Below the pieces are notes generated by a model. That model worked only from the letters and a program-made list of their open reading frames with translations, did no database searches and was not told the DNA's origin. Below, in pieces: positions 47,618 through 57,714 of a DNA stretch of 64,000 bases (position 1 is its first letter; each line of letters opens with the position of its first letter). The stretch lies in the NCBI RefSeq assembly GCF_000024925.1, contig NC_013521.1, forward strand, positions 2,852,001 to 2,916,000, given 5' to 3'. The translations under genes and the position numbers were made by a program. This DNA comes from Sanguibacter keddieii DSM 10542. GTDB taxonomy: Bacteria; Actinomycetota; Actinomycetes; Actinomycetales; Cellulomonadaceae.

Positions 47618-50365
47618 TCACTCCTGTACCGACCGCAGCGTCGCTGCGGAGCTGACGCGCCGCCCGAGGGCTGCGGACACGAGCCCGCACACCCCCACGA
47701 CGACGACGAAGACCGCGGTCACGCCGAGGAGCGCGAGCGGGTCGTAGACGAGCGGCGGCGCGGACGCACCACCGGTGAAGGCGCTCAGGTCGACGGAGCG
47801 CGAGACAACCAGCGGGAGGATCCCGCCGACCAGCAGCCCGGTGACGATCGCGGGCACCGCCCAGGCCGCGATCTCCCAGGTCGTGATGACGCGCGGACCC
47901 CGCGGCGGCATCCCGAGGAGCTGGAGCACGGCGAAGAGACGCTCCCGTCGCCCGGACGCCATGAGCTCCCCGAGGACCATCGTCGCCGCACCGACCAGCA
48001 GCGACACGAGGGTCGCGACGAGGAGCGCGGCCTGCAGACCCGCGAGCGTCGGGTCCTCGAGCCGTCGGTCGACCGCGTCGGAGCGCAGCTCGACGGCGCT
48101 CTGCCCCGTGAGCCGGCCCACCTGGGCCACGACCTCGGCCTCGTCGGCTGCCGAGAGCCCGTCGTCGAGCCGGACCAGGAGGATCCTCGGCAGGTACTCG
48201 ACCCCTGTGAGGGCCGAGACCGTCTCGCGGTCGACGAGCACCCAGCTCGAGGTGCTCGACCCGCCCGGGACCGTCTCCACCTGGTCGAGCACGTCGATGC
48301 CGATGCGCCGGTTGTCGACGGTGACCGTCGCGTCGGCGCCCAGGTCGAAGCCCGTCGACACGAGCGCCGGGACCAGGCCGTCGGGATCGGCCGGCGGGGT
48401 GAGGTCCGGGACCTCCCAGCCCGGCACGTCCGCCTGGACCTCGGCGAGGTCCGCCGGGTCCACGAGCAGGACCCGCGCCTGGAACCGGCCCTCCCCGGTG
48501 GTCAGCGCGGCAGGGGTCCGGTCCGTGACCGTCGTCGCGGCGTCGACCCCGGGGACGGAGCGCACACGGTCGAGGGTCTCGGCGTCGACGATGGGCCCCG
48601 TGGACCGGAGGTCGGCACCGACCCGGTCCCACGCCTCGGTCTCGAGCCCGCCCCGGACGGTCGTGAGCAGCACGACCGACAGCACCGCCACCGTCACCGC
48701 GACGACCAGGCCGACCAGCGGGGGCAGCTGGCCGCGACGGTCGCGCGTGGCCGAGGCGGCCCCGACGAAGCCGAGCGCACCACGCCCGGCCCGGGCGGCC
48801 CGGACCACCGGCGCGAGGAGCACCGGCGCGAGCCGGGCGACGACCACCGCCGCCGCGACGGCGACGAGGGCCGGCGTCGCCGCCAGCAGCGGGTCGGTGC
48901 CCGCCCCGGTGTCCTCCGCCCCTCGGCGCAGCACGAGGACCGTCGCGGTGACCGCGACCCCGAGGGCGAGCAGCTCCCACACCCGTCGCAGCCGGCTGGC
49001 CGAGCGCGTGCCGGCGTCGGCACGCTCCGCCCGCAGGCCTGCGGGCGGCACGCTCGCCGCGAGCACGACGGCCGGGGCGGCCGCTGCCAGCAGAGGGCCG
49101 ACGAGCGCCGCGGGGTGGAAGGCCGTCGGCACCAGCAGGACGGCGCCGAGCAGTCCGAGCCCTCCCCCGAGCACGCCGAGGACCAGGCCCTCGACGGCCA
49201 TGAGACCGCGGACCTGGAGCCCGGACCCGCCTCGGGCCCGGACCAGGGCGAGGGCCGGCCTGCGGCGCGTGGCGACGACCCGGGTGGCGACGAGCAGCAG
49301 CAGCCCGAGCCCGGCGACCGGACCCGAGGCGAGCAGCGCGACCACCGTGGTGGTCGCCGACACGTCGCGCAGGGTCGAGTCGATCACGGGAGGGAGCTCG
49401 GAGTCGAACGTGACCGGCCAGCCGTCGGGTGGCGGGCCGACGTCCTGCTGGACGGCCGTGAACCCGCGCAGCTGGTCTGCCACCGTGCTCAGCTCGCCGT
49501 GCGACCACGGCGGCGGCTGGACCTCGAACCAGACCCGCATCTGCTGGATCCTGAAGTCCTCTCCCGGACCTCGGTAGAGAGCCGCCGTGAGGACGACCCC
49601 GATGTTCGGGTCCTCGACGATGTACGGGCCCGACGCCGAGGGGCTGTGGTACCAGTACCCCTCGTCGGGGTCGTCCGCCACGTAGGTGCCGACCAGCAGG
49701 AGGTCACCCTGCCCGAAGGTCTCCCGCGTCTCGGAGACGCCCCAGGCGAGCCGCTCGGCAGCCGCCTCGGACATCACCACCTCGGTCGGCACGGCGAAGA
49801 CCTCGGCGGGGTCCTGCGCAGCCCCCGTCCCGGTCGGCCATCGGCCCTCGGTCAGCGTGACGTGCTCGGACAGGTAGGGGTCCTGGCTCAGACGGAGCTC
49901 GGTGCTGGTGACGTCGGAGCCGGGGAACTCGCGCCCCGACAAGACGTCCGTGGAGTACGTCCGAAAGCGGCCGTCGCGCACCCCGGCCCGCAGGGGCTCG
50001 GGGATCGCGTCGTGCACGGCGCGCAACCCTCCGTCGAGCGCCCCGAAGGTCGACCGCCACTCCTGCGGCAGCCCGGGGCTCGCAGGGACGCTCGCGTCTG
50101 CGGGCCCGTACTGGGCGACCTGGTTGGTGGCGGCGATGTCTCGGACGATGGGCGAGGTCGCCTCGAGCCGGTGCGTGACGATGTCGTCGGAGACCACCTG
50201 GACGGCCCGCGGCCAGGCGGCCAGCAGCATCGCGGCCACGAGGGTGACGAGCACGATCACCGCGCCGGCCCGCAGGTCGTCGGCGAGGAAGCGTGAGACC
50301 ACCCGGTCGTGCCCGGGAACCCGGGACTCTAGGGACAGAGAGGTCCGCGCCGGCACGTGGCTCAT
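47618..50365 (-). CDS. Large FtsX-like ABC permease
   Basis: A 915-residue permease. An N-terminal helix (about 33-51) precedes an extracytoplasmic domain of about 290 residues. A central block of helices around residues 330-560, a second external domain, and three C-terminal helices of the FtsX/MacB core follow. It is a double-FtsX architecture (LolC/E-like duplicated). It probably exports lipids, peptides or antibiotics with the two ATPases. The ATG overlaps the stop of the next permease by four bases. Confidence 0.85.
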   Translation of the reverse strand: MSHVPARTSLSLESRVPGHDRVVSRFLADDLRAGAVIVLVTLVAAMLLAAWPRAVQVVSDDIVTHRLEATSPIVRDIAATNQVAQYGPADASVPASPGLPQEWRSTFGALDGGLRAVHDAIPEPLRAGVRDGRFRTYSTDVLSGREFPGSDVTSTELRLSQDPYLSEHVTLTEGRWPTGTGAAQDPAEVFAVPTEVVMSEAAAERLAWGVSETRETFGQGDLLLVGTYVADDPDEGYWYHSPSASGPYIVEDPNIGVVLTAALYRGPGEDFRIQQMRVWFEVQPPPWSHGELSTVADQLRGFTAVQQDVGPPPDGWPVTFDSELPPVIDSTLRDVSATTTVVALLASGPVAGLGLLLLVATRVVATRRRPALALVRARGGSGLQVRGLMAVEGLVLGVLGGGLGLLGAVLLVPTAFHPAALVGPLLAAAAPAVVLAASVPPAGLRAERADAGTRSASRLRRVWELLALGVAVTATVLVLRRGAEDTGAGTDPLLAATPALVAVAAAVVVARLAPVLLAPVVRAARAGRGALGFVGAASATRDRRGQLPPLVGLVVAVTVAVLSVVLLTTVRGGLETEAWDRVGADLRSTGPIVDAETLDRVRSVPGVDAATTVTDRTPAALTTGEGRFQARVLLVDPADLAEVQADVPGWEVPDLTPPADPDGLVPALVSTGFDLGADATVTVDNRRIGIDVLDQVETVPGGSSTSSWVLVDRETVSALTGVEYLPRILLVRLDDGLSAADEAEVVAQVGRLTGQSAVELRSDAVDRRLEDPTLAGLQAALLVATLVSLLVGAATMVLGELMASGRRERLFAVLQLLGMPPRGPRVITTWEIAAWAVPAIVTGLLVGGILPLVVSRSVDLSAFTGGASAPPLVYDPLALLGVTAVFVVVVGVCGLVSAALGRRVSSAATLRSVQE

Positions 50366-53300
50366 CGGGCGTCCTCCCTGTGGTCGAGGTCGAGCGCCTG
50401 GCGCCGGACAGTCTGTGCCTGGGCCGCCGCGAGGGCGACCGCGCCGAGCAGCAGCGCCGCGAGGAGCACGACCAGCGGCAGGGGGTCGAGGTGCACGCCG
50501 CTGCTGAGCCCGGCGAAGGCCTCGGGCACCGTGATCCGTGCGAGCAGGTCGGCGACCGCGACGGTGACGGCGGACCCGGCGAGCAGCCCGGCGACGAGGG
50601 CGCAGCCCAGCACCAGCCCGAGCTCTGCCGAGCGTGACCGCGCCTGCTGGCGGGCGCTCAGCCCGACGGCCCGCAGCGCCACCACCTCGCCACGACGCTC
50701 GCGACCGAGCGCCCCGGCCACGGACCACGTCCCGGCGAGGGCCAGCACCACGGCACCCGCGGCAGCCACCCAGAACGCCACGCCGATCGAGGTCGCCGGG
50801 ACCGCGGCGGACGTGGCTGCGCTCGTCACGGTCCACCCCCGGGGCAGCTGGTCCTCCACGACGTCGACGAGGTCGACGACCTGCGTGGGGTCGGAGGCGG
50901 CGAGCCAGATCTCGTCTGCGGCGACGGGAGCGCGGGCGGTCCGCAGGCCGAAGGCCTGGAGCGCGTCGAGGTCGACCGCCAGGGCCGGCCCGGCGAGACC
51001 GCCCGGCAGGGCGGGCGTCTGACCGACGATCTCGAGCTGGACCCGCTGTCCGGAGACGGTCACGTCGACGGTGTCGCCCGTGGTGGCCTCGAGCCGTTCG
51101 AGCAGCTCGGGGACGGCGACCGCCCGCACTCGGGGAGTCACCTCGGCTCCTGCGCCCGAGGTCCCGGGGGCGAGGAACCTCAGGACCTGCTGGGGTCCCC
51201 TCGCGAGGAGGTCGCCGCCGACGGCTGGGAGGCTCGCCCCCGGCGGGGCGGCCAGAGGGGTGGCCGCTCCTGTCAGGCCTGCCTGCTGGACCTGCTCGTC
51301 GAGGAGCTCCCACCGTCGCCCGCCGTCATCGAGCGGCGCCGTCCCACCGATCCCACCGGCGGAGAGGGCGGTCACCTCGAGGTCGAGGGCGACAGGCCCG
51401 CGGCGGGGGTCGACACGGAGCTCGAGCGCGACGACCCGCCAGGTGCTCGCGGTCGCAGGCACCGGGACGGCGACCTCGTGCTCCACGGGTGCGCCCGGCT
51501 CCTCCACGACCGGCACGTCGACCGGCGCTGACACGAGCTGGAGCGTGCCGCCGCGCTCGTCGGCGAGCCACACGACAGCCGTGACCGGGACCGGCGGCCC
51601 ACCGGCCGCAGGCTCGGGCGCAGGGTAGGAGAAGTCCGGGGATGGGAGCTCGAGCGCGACCGCCTGGCCCGACAGGGAGAGCACCACTTCGTCCGTGCCC
51701 TCAGGGAGCGCGGCCCCGGGGAGCGCACCGGGCGTGACGACCTCCGAGAGCGCACGGAGGTCGACCGCAGGGGTGCGTCCGAGGAGCGGCGCAAGCTGGT
51801 CTCCGGGGATCCCCACCACCCTGGCCGAGATGTCGCCGACGGTGCCCTCGACGTCGAGCACGAGGGAGGAAGCCTCCGCGAGACCTGAGTCGTCGACGGC
51901 CGGCACGGTGCTGACGGGTGAGACCGTCCCGCTGATGGTCGTCTGGACCCGGACGTCGCTGCCGTTCGCGAGACCACCGACCTGTGCCCGCAGGTGGTCC
52001 GTCGTACCGGCGTAGCCGCTCGCGAGGAGCACCGCGCCGGTGGCGAGCGCGACGAGCACGGCCGGCACCGTGAAGGCGACGAGCCTGCGGGACACCTGGC
52101 GGGCGGCGAGCACCGGGGACAGCCCCGGGCGGCGCCGGGCACGGCGCTCGAGGAGCCGCAGGACGGGCGCGAGCAAGAGCAGCACGACGAGCACGAGCGC
52201 GAGCAGCAGGACGCCGGGGGCCGCCACGACGAGCGCCTCGGCGTCGGGCTCGGACATCCCTGCCGAGCGCCACACCCGCCACCCGAGCAGCGCGGCGACG
52301 GCGGCGAGGAGCACAGCACCCGAGAGCCCCACGGCGGTCCGGGCCCGCCCGGAGGCGTCGACCGCACGCACCCGCGCGAGCGACCAGGCGTCGGCCGCCG
52401 CCACGGCGACGAAGACGACGACCACGAGCAGCGCGGTGACGACGACGGTCGCCACGACCCCGGGGAGCCCGAGCGCCGACCACCCGCCCGTCGGGCCCAC
52501 GAGCCCGAGCACGCACCAGGCGACGAGGCCACCCGTCGTGGCACCGACGACGGCGGCCGGGAGCGACTCGAGCAGGGCGACACGGGCCAGCTGTCGGACC
52601 GAGGCACCGCGCGCCACGAGGACCTGGTTCTCCCGGACCCGGACGACCACGAGGAGGCGTGCCACCTGCACGACCGACACGAGGCTGACCACGAGGAGCA
52701 GCACGACAGGGACCGTCGTCACGGCGCGCGCGGTCGTGGCCTGCTGGTCCAGGGCGGTCACGGTGCCGGTCAGCGCGCCGGTCTCCACGACTCCGCGGAC
52801 CTCGGCAGGTCCGGCGGCGACGGCGCCTCGCACCGTCGGCAGGCCCGCCGCGAGGGTCGCGACGTCGGTGGTGGTGAGCGTGGAGGGGCGGGTCGAGACC
52901 GTCCAGCTGACGAAAGGGTCGTCCTGGACGGCGAGGAGGGTGTCCTGGTCGACGAGCACGGGACCGTACGGCGGCTCGTCGCCGAGGAGCACGGAGTCGA
53001 GGGTCCAGGTGGGCGACGACCCGTCGACGGGCTCCCAGAGGCCCACGACCGTGAGCACGACGCCGCCGACCTCGACGGTGCCGCCGACGTCGAGGCCGAG
53101 CTCGCCCGCTGCAGCCAGCGGGACCACCGCCTCGCCCGGGCCTAGGTCCACGGCGCCGTCGACGACGGCCTGGCCGTCGAGCACAGCCTGGGTGCGCAGG
53201 ACCACCTGTCCCAGCGGCTCTCCGTCGGAGGAGGTCGCCGAGGTCGCCTCGGTGGACAGCGCACGGACCACGTCGACGGGAGCCGTGCCCGTCGCGTCCT

Positions 53301-53583
53301 GGAGGACGCGACGTACCTCCGAGTCCTGCGCGTCCCGGGCGTCGGTGTCGGGCGCCACGCGGGTGGTGAGCCGGAGCACCGACGCCGCGCCCGACACGAG
53401 GTCGGGCGCGGTGCGGACCGCCTGGGTGCTGCTCTGCTCGACGAAGGCGACGGCACCGCCCACGGCCCCCGAGACGAGGGCCGTGAGGGCGGCCAGGCCC
53501 ACGAGCGCGGCGCGGTAGGCACCGAGGCGCGCGACCGCCAGGCTCGGCAGCGCGGGTCGCGCTGCTGGCTCGCTCCTGGTCAT
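50362..53583 (-). CDS. Very large FtsX-like ABC permease
   Basis: A 1073-residue partner of the 915-residue permease with the same plan: helix (about 24-46), external domain, helices 290-510, a second external domain of about 350 residues rich in Val/Pro/Gly, and C-terminal helices ending DHREDAR. It is the first gene of the four-gene exporter. GGGAGG lies 11 bases before the ATG. The two permeases have similar layouts but low identity, so the transporter is probably a heterodimer. Substrate unknown. Confidence 0.85.
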   Translation of the reverse strand: MTRSEPAARPALPSLAVARLGAYRAALVGLAALTALVSGAVGGAVAFVEQSSTQAVRTAPDLVSGAASVLRLTTRVAPDTDARDAQDSEVRRVLQDATGTAPVDVVRALSTEATSATSSDGEPLGQVVLRTQAVLDGQAVVDGAVDLGPGEAVVPLAAAGELGLDVGGTVEVGGVVLTVVGLWEPVDGSSPTWTLDSVLLGDEPPYGPVLVDQDTLLAVQDDPFVSWTVSTRPSTLTTTDVATLAAGLPTVRGAVAAGPAEVRGVVETGALTGTVTALDQQATTARAVTTVPVVLLLVVSLVSVVQVARLLVVVRVRENQVLVARGASVRQLARVALLESLPAAVVGATTGGLVAWCVLGLVGPTGGWSALGLPGVVATVVVTALLVVVVFVAVAAADAWSLARVRAVDASGRARTAVGLSGAVLLAAVAALLGWRVWRSAGMSEPDAEALVVAAPGVLLLALVLVVLLLLAPVLRLLERRARRRPGLSPVLAARQVSRRLVAFTVPAVLVALATGAVLLASGYAGTTDHLRAQVGGLANGSDVRVQTTISGTVSPVSTVPAVDDSGLAEASSLVLDVEGTVGDISARVVGIPGDQLAPLLGRTPAVDLRALSEVVTPGALPGAALPEGTDEVVLSLSGQAVALELPSPDFSYPAPEPAAGGPPVPVTAVVWLADERGGTLQLVSAPVDVPVVEEPGAPVEHEVAVPVPATASTWRVVALELRVDPRRGPVALDLEVTALSAGGIGGTAPLDDGGRRWELLDEQVQQAGLTGAATPLAAPPGASLPAVGGDLLARGPQQVLRFLAPGTSGAGAEVTPRVRAVAVPELLERLEATTGDTVDVTVSGQRVQLEIVGQTPALPGGLAGPALAVDLDALQAFGLRTARAPVAADEIWLAASDPTQVVDLVDVVEDQLPRGWTVTSAATSAAVPATSIGVAFWVAAAGAVVLALAGTWSVAGALGRERRGEVVALRAVGLSARQQARSRSAELGLVLGCALVAGLLAGSAVTVAVADLLARITVPEAFAGLSSGVHLDPLPLVVLLAALLLGAVALAAAQAQTVRRQALDLDHREDAR

Positions 53584-53662
53584 CTCCGGGGCCCCCTCCC
53601 GTCGAGCGTCCGCATCGTCGCGTCCTGCCCCGCGCCGCGTCGAGCGGCGCGGGGGTCTCGCA

Positions 53663-55660
53663 TCACCTCGGGTCGAGGTCCTCCGGTCCGCTCGGGACGA
53701 CGTCCAGGCGCGAGCCCGGGATCGCGCCGAGCAGCTCGCGCGTGTACTGCTCGCGCGGGGTGTCGAAGACCTCGTCGGTCGTCGCGGACTCGATGATCCG
53801 ACCGTTCTTCATGACGCACACCTGGTCGGCGATCTGGCGGACCACCGCGAGGTCGTGCGTGATGAACAGGTAGCTCAGGTCGAGCTCGGACTGCAGGTCG
53901 TTGAGCAGCTCGAGGATCTGGGCCTGGACCAGCACGTCGAGGGCCGAGACGGCCTCGTCGCACACGATGATCTCCGGGCGCAGGGCGAGCGCACGCGCGA
54001 TGGCGATGCGCTGGCGCTGGCCTCCCGAGAGCTCGTTGGGGAACCGGCGCATCGTCGACTGCGGCAGCGCCACCATGTCGAGGACCTCGCGGACGCGGGC
54101 CTCACGCTGCTTCTTGCTGCCGACCTTGTGGATCCGCAGCGGCTCCTCGATGGTCCGGAAGATGGAGTACATCGGGTCGAGCGAGCCGTACGGGTTCTGG
54201 AAGATCGGCTGCACGCGCCGGCGGAAGTCGAAGAGCTCCCGCTGGCCGAGCGTCGAGAGGTCGACGCCGTCGAAGTAGATCTTGCCCTCGGTCGGGTCGA
54301 GCAGGTTGAGCATGATGTTCGCGACCGTGGACTTGCCGGAGCCCGACTCCCCCACGAGCGCGACCGTCGTGCCCTTCTTGATCGTGAACGACACGTCGTC
54401 CACGGCCTTGAAGTCCTTGTTCTTGCCGGACCCACGGATCTGGAACACCTTGGTGAGGTTCTCCACCACCACGACGTCCTCGCGGTTCGCGCGGACGCCG
54501 TCACCACCGGTGGCCGCGAGGAGGTCCTGCGACTGCTCGCCGCGCTCCTTGGCCGACTGGATGCGGCGCGAGGCGAGCGACGGGGCCGCGGCGACGAGGC
54601 GCTGCGTGTAGGGGTGCTGCGGGTTCGCGAGGATCTCGCGCGACGGGCCGGACTCGACCACACGACCGCGGTACATGACCACGAGGTGCTCGGCCCGCTC
54701 GGCCGCGAGACCGAGGTCGTGCGTGATGAACAGGACGGCCGTCCCGAGCTCACGGGTCAGCCCCTCGAGGTGGTCGAGGATGGTCCGCTGCACGGTGACG
54801 TCGAGCGCCGAGGTGGGCTCGTCGGCGATGAGCAGCTTGGGCCGCGACGCGAGACCGATGGCGATGAGCGCACGCTGGCGCATGCCGCCGGAGAACTCGT
54901 GCGGGTACTGCTTGGCACGGCGGACCGCGTCCGGCAGCCCGGCCTCGGCGAGGAGCCCGGCGACGCGGTCGTCGACGTTCGCCACGGAGGTCTCGGCCTC
55001 GACGACCGAGCGCGCCGAGGCGAGCCCGACCTCCTCGAGGATGCTCACGGCCGAGGCCTTGGTCGTCGAGCCGACGACGATGCGCTCGTCCGCCGTCGCG
55101 ACGGCGGAGTCGACCGCTGCGGCGTCGAGACCGGCCTGCGCGGCGAGCGAGGTGCGCAGCACCTCGAGCAGCGAGGCCTTGCCCTTGCGGCCGATGAGCA
55201 GGTCGCCGCCAGCGACGGAGTCCTCGCTCGAGCCGATCGCCTGGGCGAGGCCCTTGCGCGTCCCGCGGGAGACGTCGATGTTGTTGGCGGCCAGCGCCTC
55301 CTTCACCTGGAAGCCGATGCTCCACACGGGGTTGAGGTTCGACATCGGGTCCTGCGGGACGAGACCGATCTGGTCCCCGCGGAGGGCCACGATCTCCTTC
55401 TTCGACGCGGTCGTGATCTCCTGGCCGTCGAAGCGGATCGACCCACCGGTCACCTTGCCGGTGCCCGGGAGCAGGCTGATGATCGCGTGCGCGGTCGTCG
55501 ACTTCCCCGAGCCGGACTCGCCGACGATCGCGACGGACTGGCCGGGGTAGATCGTGAGGTTGGCGCCGCGGACAGCGGGCACCTCCCCGTTGAGGGTGGT
55601 GAACGTGACGTCGAGGTCACGGATCTCCAGGAGCGGCTCCTGGCGTGCTGTCGCGCTCAT
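53663..55660 (-). CDS. Oligopeptide ABC transporter fused ATPase (OppDF), with insertion
   Basis: A 665-residue protein joining OppD- and OppF-like ATPases. Domain one has Walker A GESGSGKST (48-56), Q-loop VPQDP (102-106), signature FSGGMRQR (256-263) and Walker B LLIADEPTS. Domain two has GESGSGKST, LSGGQRQR and VCDEAVSALD. Between the Q-loop and signature of domain one there are about 150 residues, some 90 more than usual (roughly residues 126-236). It powers OppBC. The ATG overlaps the oppC stop by four bases. Confidence 0.93.
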   Translation of the reverse strand: MSATARQEPLLEIRDLDVTFTTLNGEVPAVRGANLTIYPGQSVAIVGESGSGKSTTAHAIISLLPGTGKVTGGSIRFDGQEITTASKKEIVALRGDQIGLVPQDPMSNLNPVWSIGFQVKEALAANNIDVSRGTRKGLAQAIGSSEDSVAGGDLLIGRKGKASLLEVLRTSLAAQAGLDAAAVDSAVATADERIVVGSTTKASAVSILEEVGLASARSVVEAETSVANVDDRVAGLLAEAGLPDAVRRAKQYPHEFSGGMRQRALIAIGLASRPKLLIADEPTSALDVTVQRTILDHLEGLTRELGTAVLFITHDLGLAAERAEHLVVMYRGRVVESGPSREILANPQHPYTQRLVAAAPSLASRRIQSAKERGEQSQDLLAATGGDGVRANREDVVVVENLTKVFQIRGSGKNKDFKAVDDVSFTIKKGTTVALVGESGSGKSTVANIMLNLLDPTEGKIYFDGVDLSTLGQRELFDFRRRVQPIFQNPYGSLDPMYSIFRTIEEPLRIHKVGSKKQREARVREVLDMVALPQSTMRRFPNELSGGQRQRIAIARALALRPEIIVCDEAVSALDVLVQAQILELLNDLQSELDLSYLFITHDLAVVRQIADQVCVMKNGRIIESATTDEVFDTPREQYTRELLGAIPGSRLDVVPSGPEDLDPR

Positions 55661-56652
55661 CGCTTCCGCGCCTTCGGGTCGAGGGCGTCGCGGACGGCGT
55701 CACCCATCATGATGAAGCTGAGGACCGTGAGGGCGAGCGCGACCGACGGGTACAGCAGCACGCTCGGGTTGGTCCGCAGCGAGGACTGTGCCGTCGCGAT
55801 GTCGTGCCCCCACGACAGCACACTCTGCGGCAGTCCGAGGCCGAGGAACGACAGGGTCGCCTCGGCGACGATGAACGTCCCGAGGGAGACCGTCGCCACG
55901 ACGATGATGGGCGCGGCGGCGTTCGGCAGGACGTGACGTCCGAGGATGCTCAGGCGCGAGGCCCCGAGCGCCTTCGAGGCGGTGACATAGTCGTTGTTCT
56001 TGACGCTCATGACGGCGCCACGGGTGATGCGGGCGACCTGGGGCCACCCGAAGACCGTGAGGACGGCGACGACGTTGAGGACCGTGCGGCCCTCGGTGAA
56101 GACCTGGCCGAGGACGATCGCGGCGAGCACGAGCGGGATCGCGAAGAAGATGTCGGTCACGCGGGACAGGACAGAGTCGAACCAGCGGCCGTAGAAGCCC
56201 GCCAGCGCACCCATGAGCCCGCCGAGGAGCACCACGCCGATGGTCGTGAGGACACCGACCGACACCGAGGCACGTGCCCCGTAGATGACGCGCGAGTAGA
56301 CGTCGCAGCCCTGGCGGTCGAAACCGAAGGGGTGGCCGGCCTGGGGGTTGCCGAGGGAGTTGCGGAGCTCGCAGAAGCGCGGGTCGACCGAGGTGAACAG
56401 CCCGGGGAACAGCGCGACGAGGAGCACCGCGAGGATGAGCGCTGCGGACACCCAGAACAGCACGCGGTGGCGCAGGTCGCGCCAGGCGTCGCGCCACAGG
56501 CTCGAGGCGGGTGCGTCCTCGTCGACCTTGTCGACGACGGCCACCGGGGTCTCGGAGACGTCGGCGACGAAGTGGGTCTGGCCGGGGCGAGGGTTGCTCG
56601 CCGGGGTGCCCTGGGAGGGCCGGCTCTGAGCCGGCGTGGTGCCATCAGGCAT
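55657..56652 (-). CDS. oppC: Oligopeptide ABC transporter permease OppC
   Basis: A 331-residue permease with six helices. A Pro-rich cytoplasmic start of about 60 residues precedes helix one. The ATPase-coupling EAA loop is SKALGASRLSILGRHVLPNA. DRQGCDVYSRVIYGARASVS is the conserved segment before helix two. It pairs with OppB. Its start overlaps the oppB end by eight bases (ATG before the TGA), giving coupled translation. Confidence 0.94.
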   Translation of the reverse strand: MPDGTTPAQSRPSQGTPASNPRPGQTHFVADVSETPVAVVDKVDEDAPASSLWRDAWRDLRHRVLFWVSAALILAVLLVALFPGLFTSVDPRFCELRNSLGNPQAGHPFGFDRQGCDVYSRVIYGARASVSVGVLTTIGVVLLGGLMGALAGFYGRWFDSVLSRVTDIFFAIPLVLAAIVLGQVFTEGRTVLNVVAVLTVFGWPQVARITRGAVMSVKNNDYVTASKALGASRLSILGRHVLPNAAAPIIVVATVSLGTFIVAEATLSFLGLGLPQSVLSWGHDIATAQSSLRTNPSVLLYPSVALALTVLSFIMMGDAVRDALDPKARKR

Positions 56653-57571
56653 AACGGATCCTTGGGTCCAGGACTGCGTAGAGCAGGTCGACGAACAGGT
56701 TCGCGATGATGTAGACGACCACGAGGATCGTCACGAAGGTGACGACGGTGGTCGGCTCACCACGGATGATGGCCTGGTACAGCGTGCCACCGACCCCTGC
56801 GATGTTGAAGATGCCCTCGGTGACGATCGCGCCACCCATGAGGGCGCCGAGGTCTGCTCCGAGGAAGGTGATCACGGGGATGAGCGAGTTGCGGAGCACG
56901 TGCACGTTGACCACGCGGCCGCGAGAGAGGCCCTTGGCCGTCGCGGTCCGCACGTAGTCGGCGGACAGGTTCTCGGCCACGGAGGTGCGCGTGAGGCGCA
57001 GCACGTAGGCGAAGGAGACTGCGCCGAGCACGATGGCCGGCATGAGGAGCGCCTTGAAGCTGGCGTCACCGCCGACGGTCGGTGGCAGCCACCCTGCCTT
57101 CACCCCGATGAAGAACTGGAGCACAAAACCGATGACGAAGGTCGGCACGGCGATGACGACGAGGCTGACGAGCAGCACGCTCGCGTCGAAGATGCCGCCC
57201 TTGCGCAGGCCCGCGATGAATCCGATGCCGACGCCGAGGATCGCCTCGAAGGCGAGGGCCATGAGCGCGAGCTTGACGGTGACCGGGAAGGCCCGGGCCA
57301 CGACGTCGAAGATCGGCTGCCCCGAGAACGAGTTCCCGAGGTCGAAGGTGAAGATGCCCTTGAGGAAGAGCAGGTACTGGACCAGGAGGGGCTTGTCCAG
57401 GTTGAACTGGGCCCTGATCTGGTCGGCCACGGCGGGCGAGAGACCGCGGTCTCCGCCGAGCGCCTGGATGGGGTCGCCCGGGAGCGCGAACACCATGAGG
57501 TAGATGAGCAGGGTCGCGCCGATGAACACCGGGATCATCTGCAACAGCCTGCGTCCGACATATCGGACCAT
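56645..57571 (-). CDS. oppB: Oligopeptide ABC transporter permease OppB
   Basis: A 308-residue permease with six helices. The family motif ALPGDPIQALGG follows helix one, and the EAA loop reads TAKGLSRGRVVNVHVLRNSL. It forms the peptide channel with OppC. AAGGA lies upstream of the ATG. It lies 208 bases after oppA, beyond a nine-base tandem repeat and a strong hairpin, which probably lower its expression relative to the binding protein. Confidence 0.95.
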   Translation of the reverse strand: MVRYVGRRLLQMIPVFIGATLLIYLMVFALPGDPIQALGGDRGLSPAVADQIRAQFNLDKPLLVQYLLFLKGIFTFDLGNSFSGQPIFDVVARAFPVTVKLALMALAFEAILGVGIGFIAGLRKGGIFDASVLLVSLVVIAVPTFVIGFVLQFFIGVKAGWLPPTVGGDASFKALLMPAIVLGAVSFAYVLRLTRTSVAENLSADYVRTATAKGLSRGRVVNVHVLRNSLIPVITFLGADLGALMGGAIVTEGIFNIAGVGGTLYQAIIRGEPTTVVTFVTILVVVYIIANLFVDLLYAVLDPRIRYA

Positions 57572-57660
57572 GGAGGCAATCCTTCCTGGGGGCGAGCCGC
57601 TCCTTGTGAGGAGCGCGCCCGCCACTGTACTGGACGTCGTGTCACCTGCCGAGACACGAC

Positions 57661-57696
57661 GGTGGGGTGGAGGGCCGTCGGGCCCTCCACCCCACC
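57661..57696 (-). terminator. Strong hairpin between oppA and oppB
   Basis: A perfect 16-base stem (57661-57676 with 57681-57696) closes a GTCG tetraloop. It lies 83 bases after the oppA stop and 90 bases before oppB. There is no T run on the minus strand. It matches the position of the hairpin after the BMP lipoprotein gene and probably tunes the ratio of binding protein to permease. Confidence 0.75.
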
Positions 57697-57714
57697 TGGT
57701 GCACTGTGCGTGCA

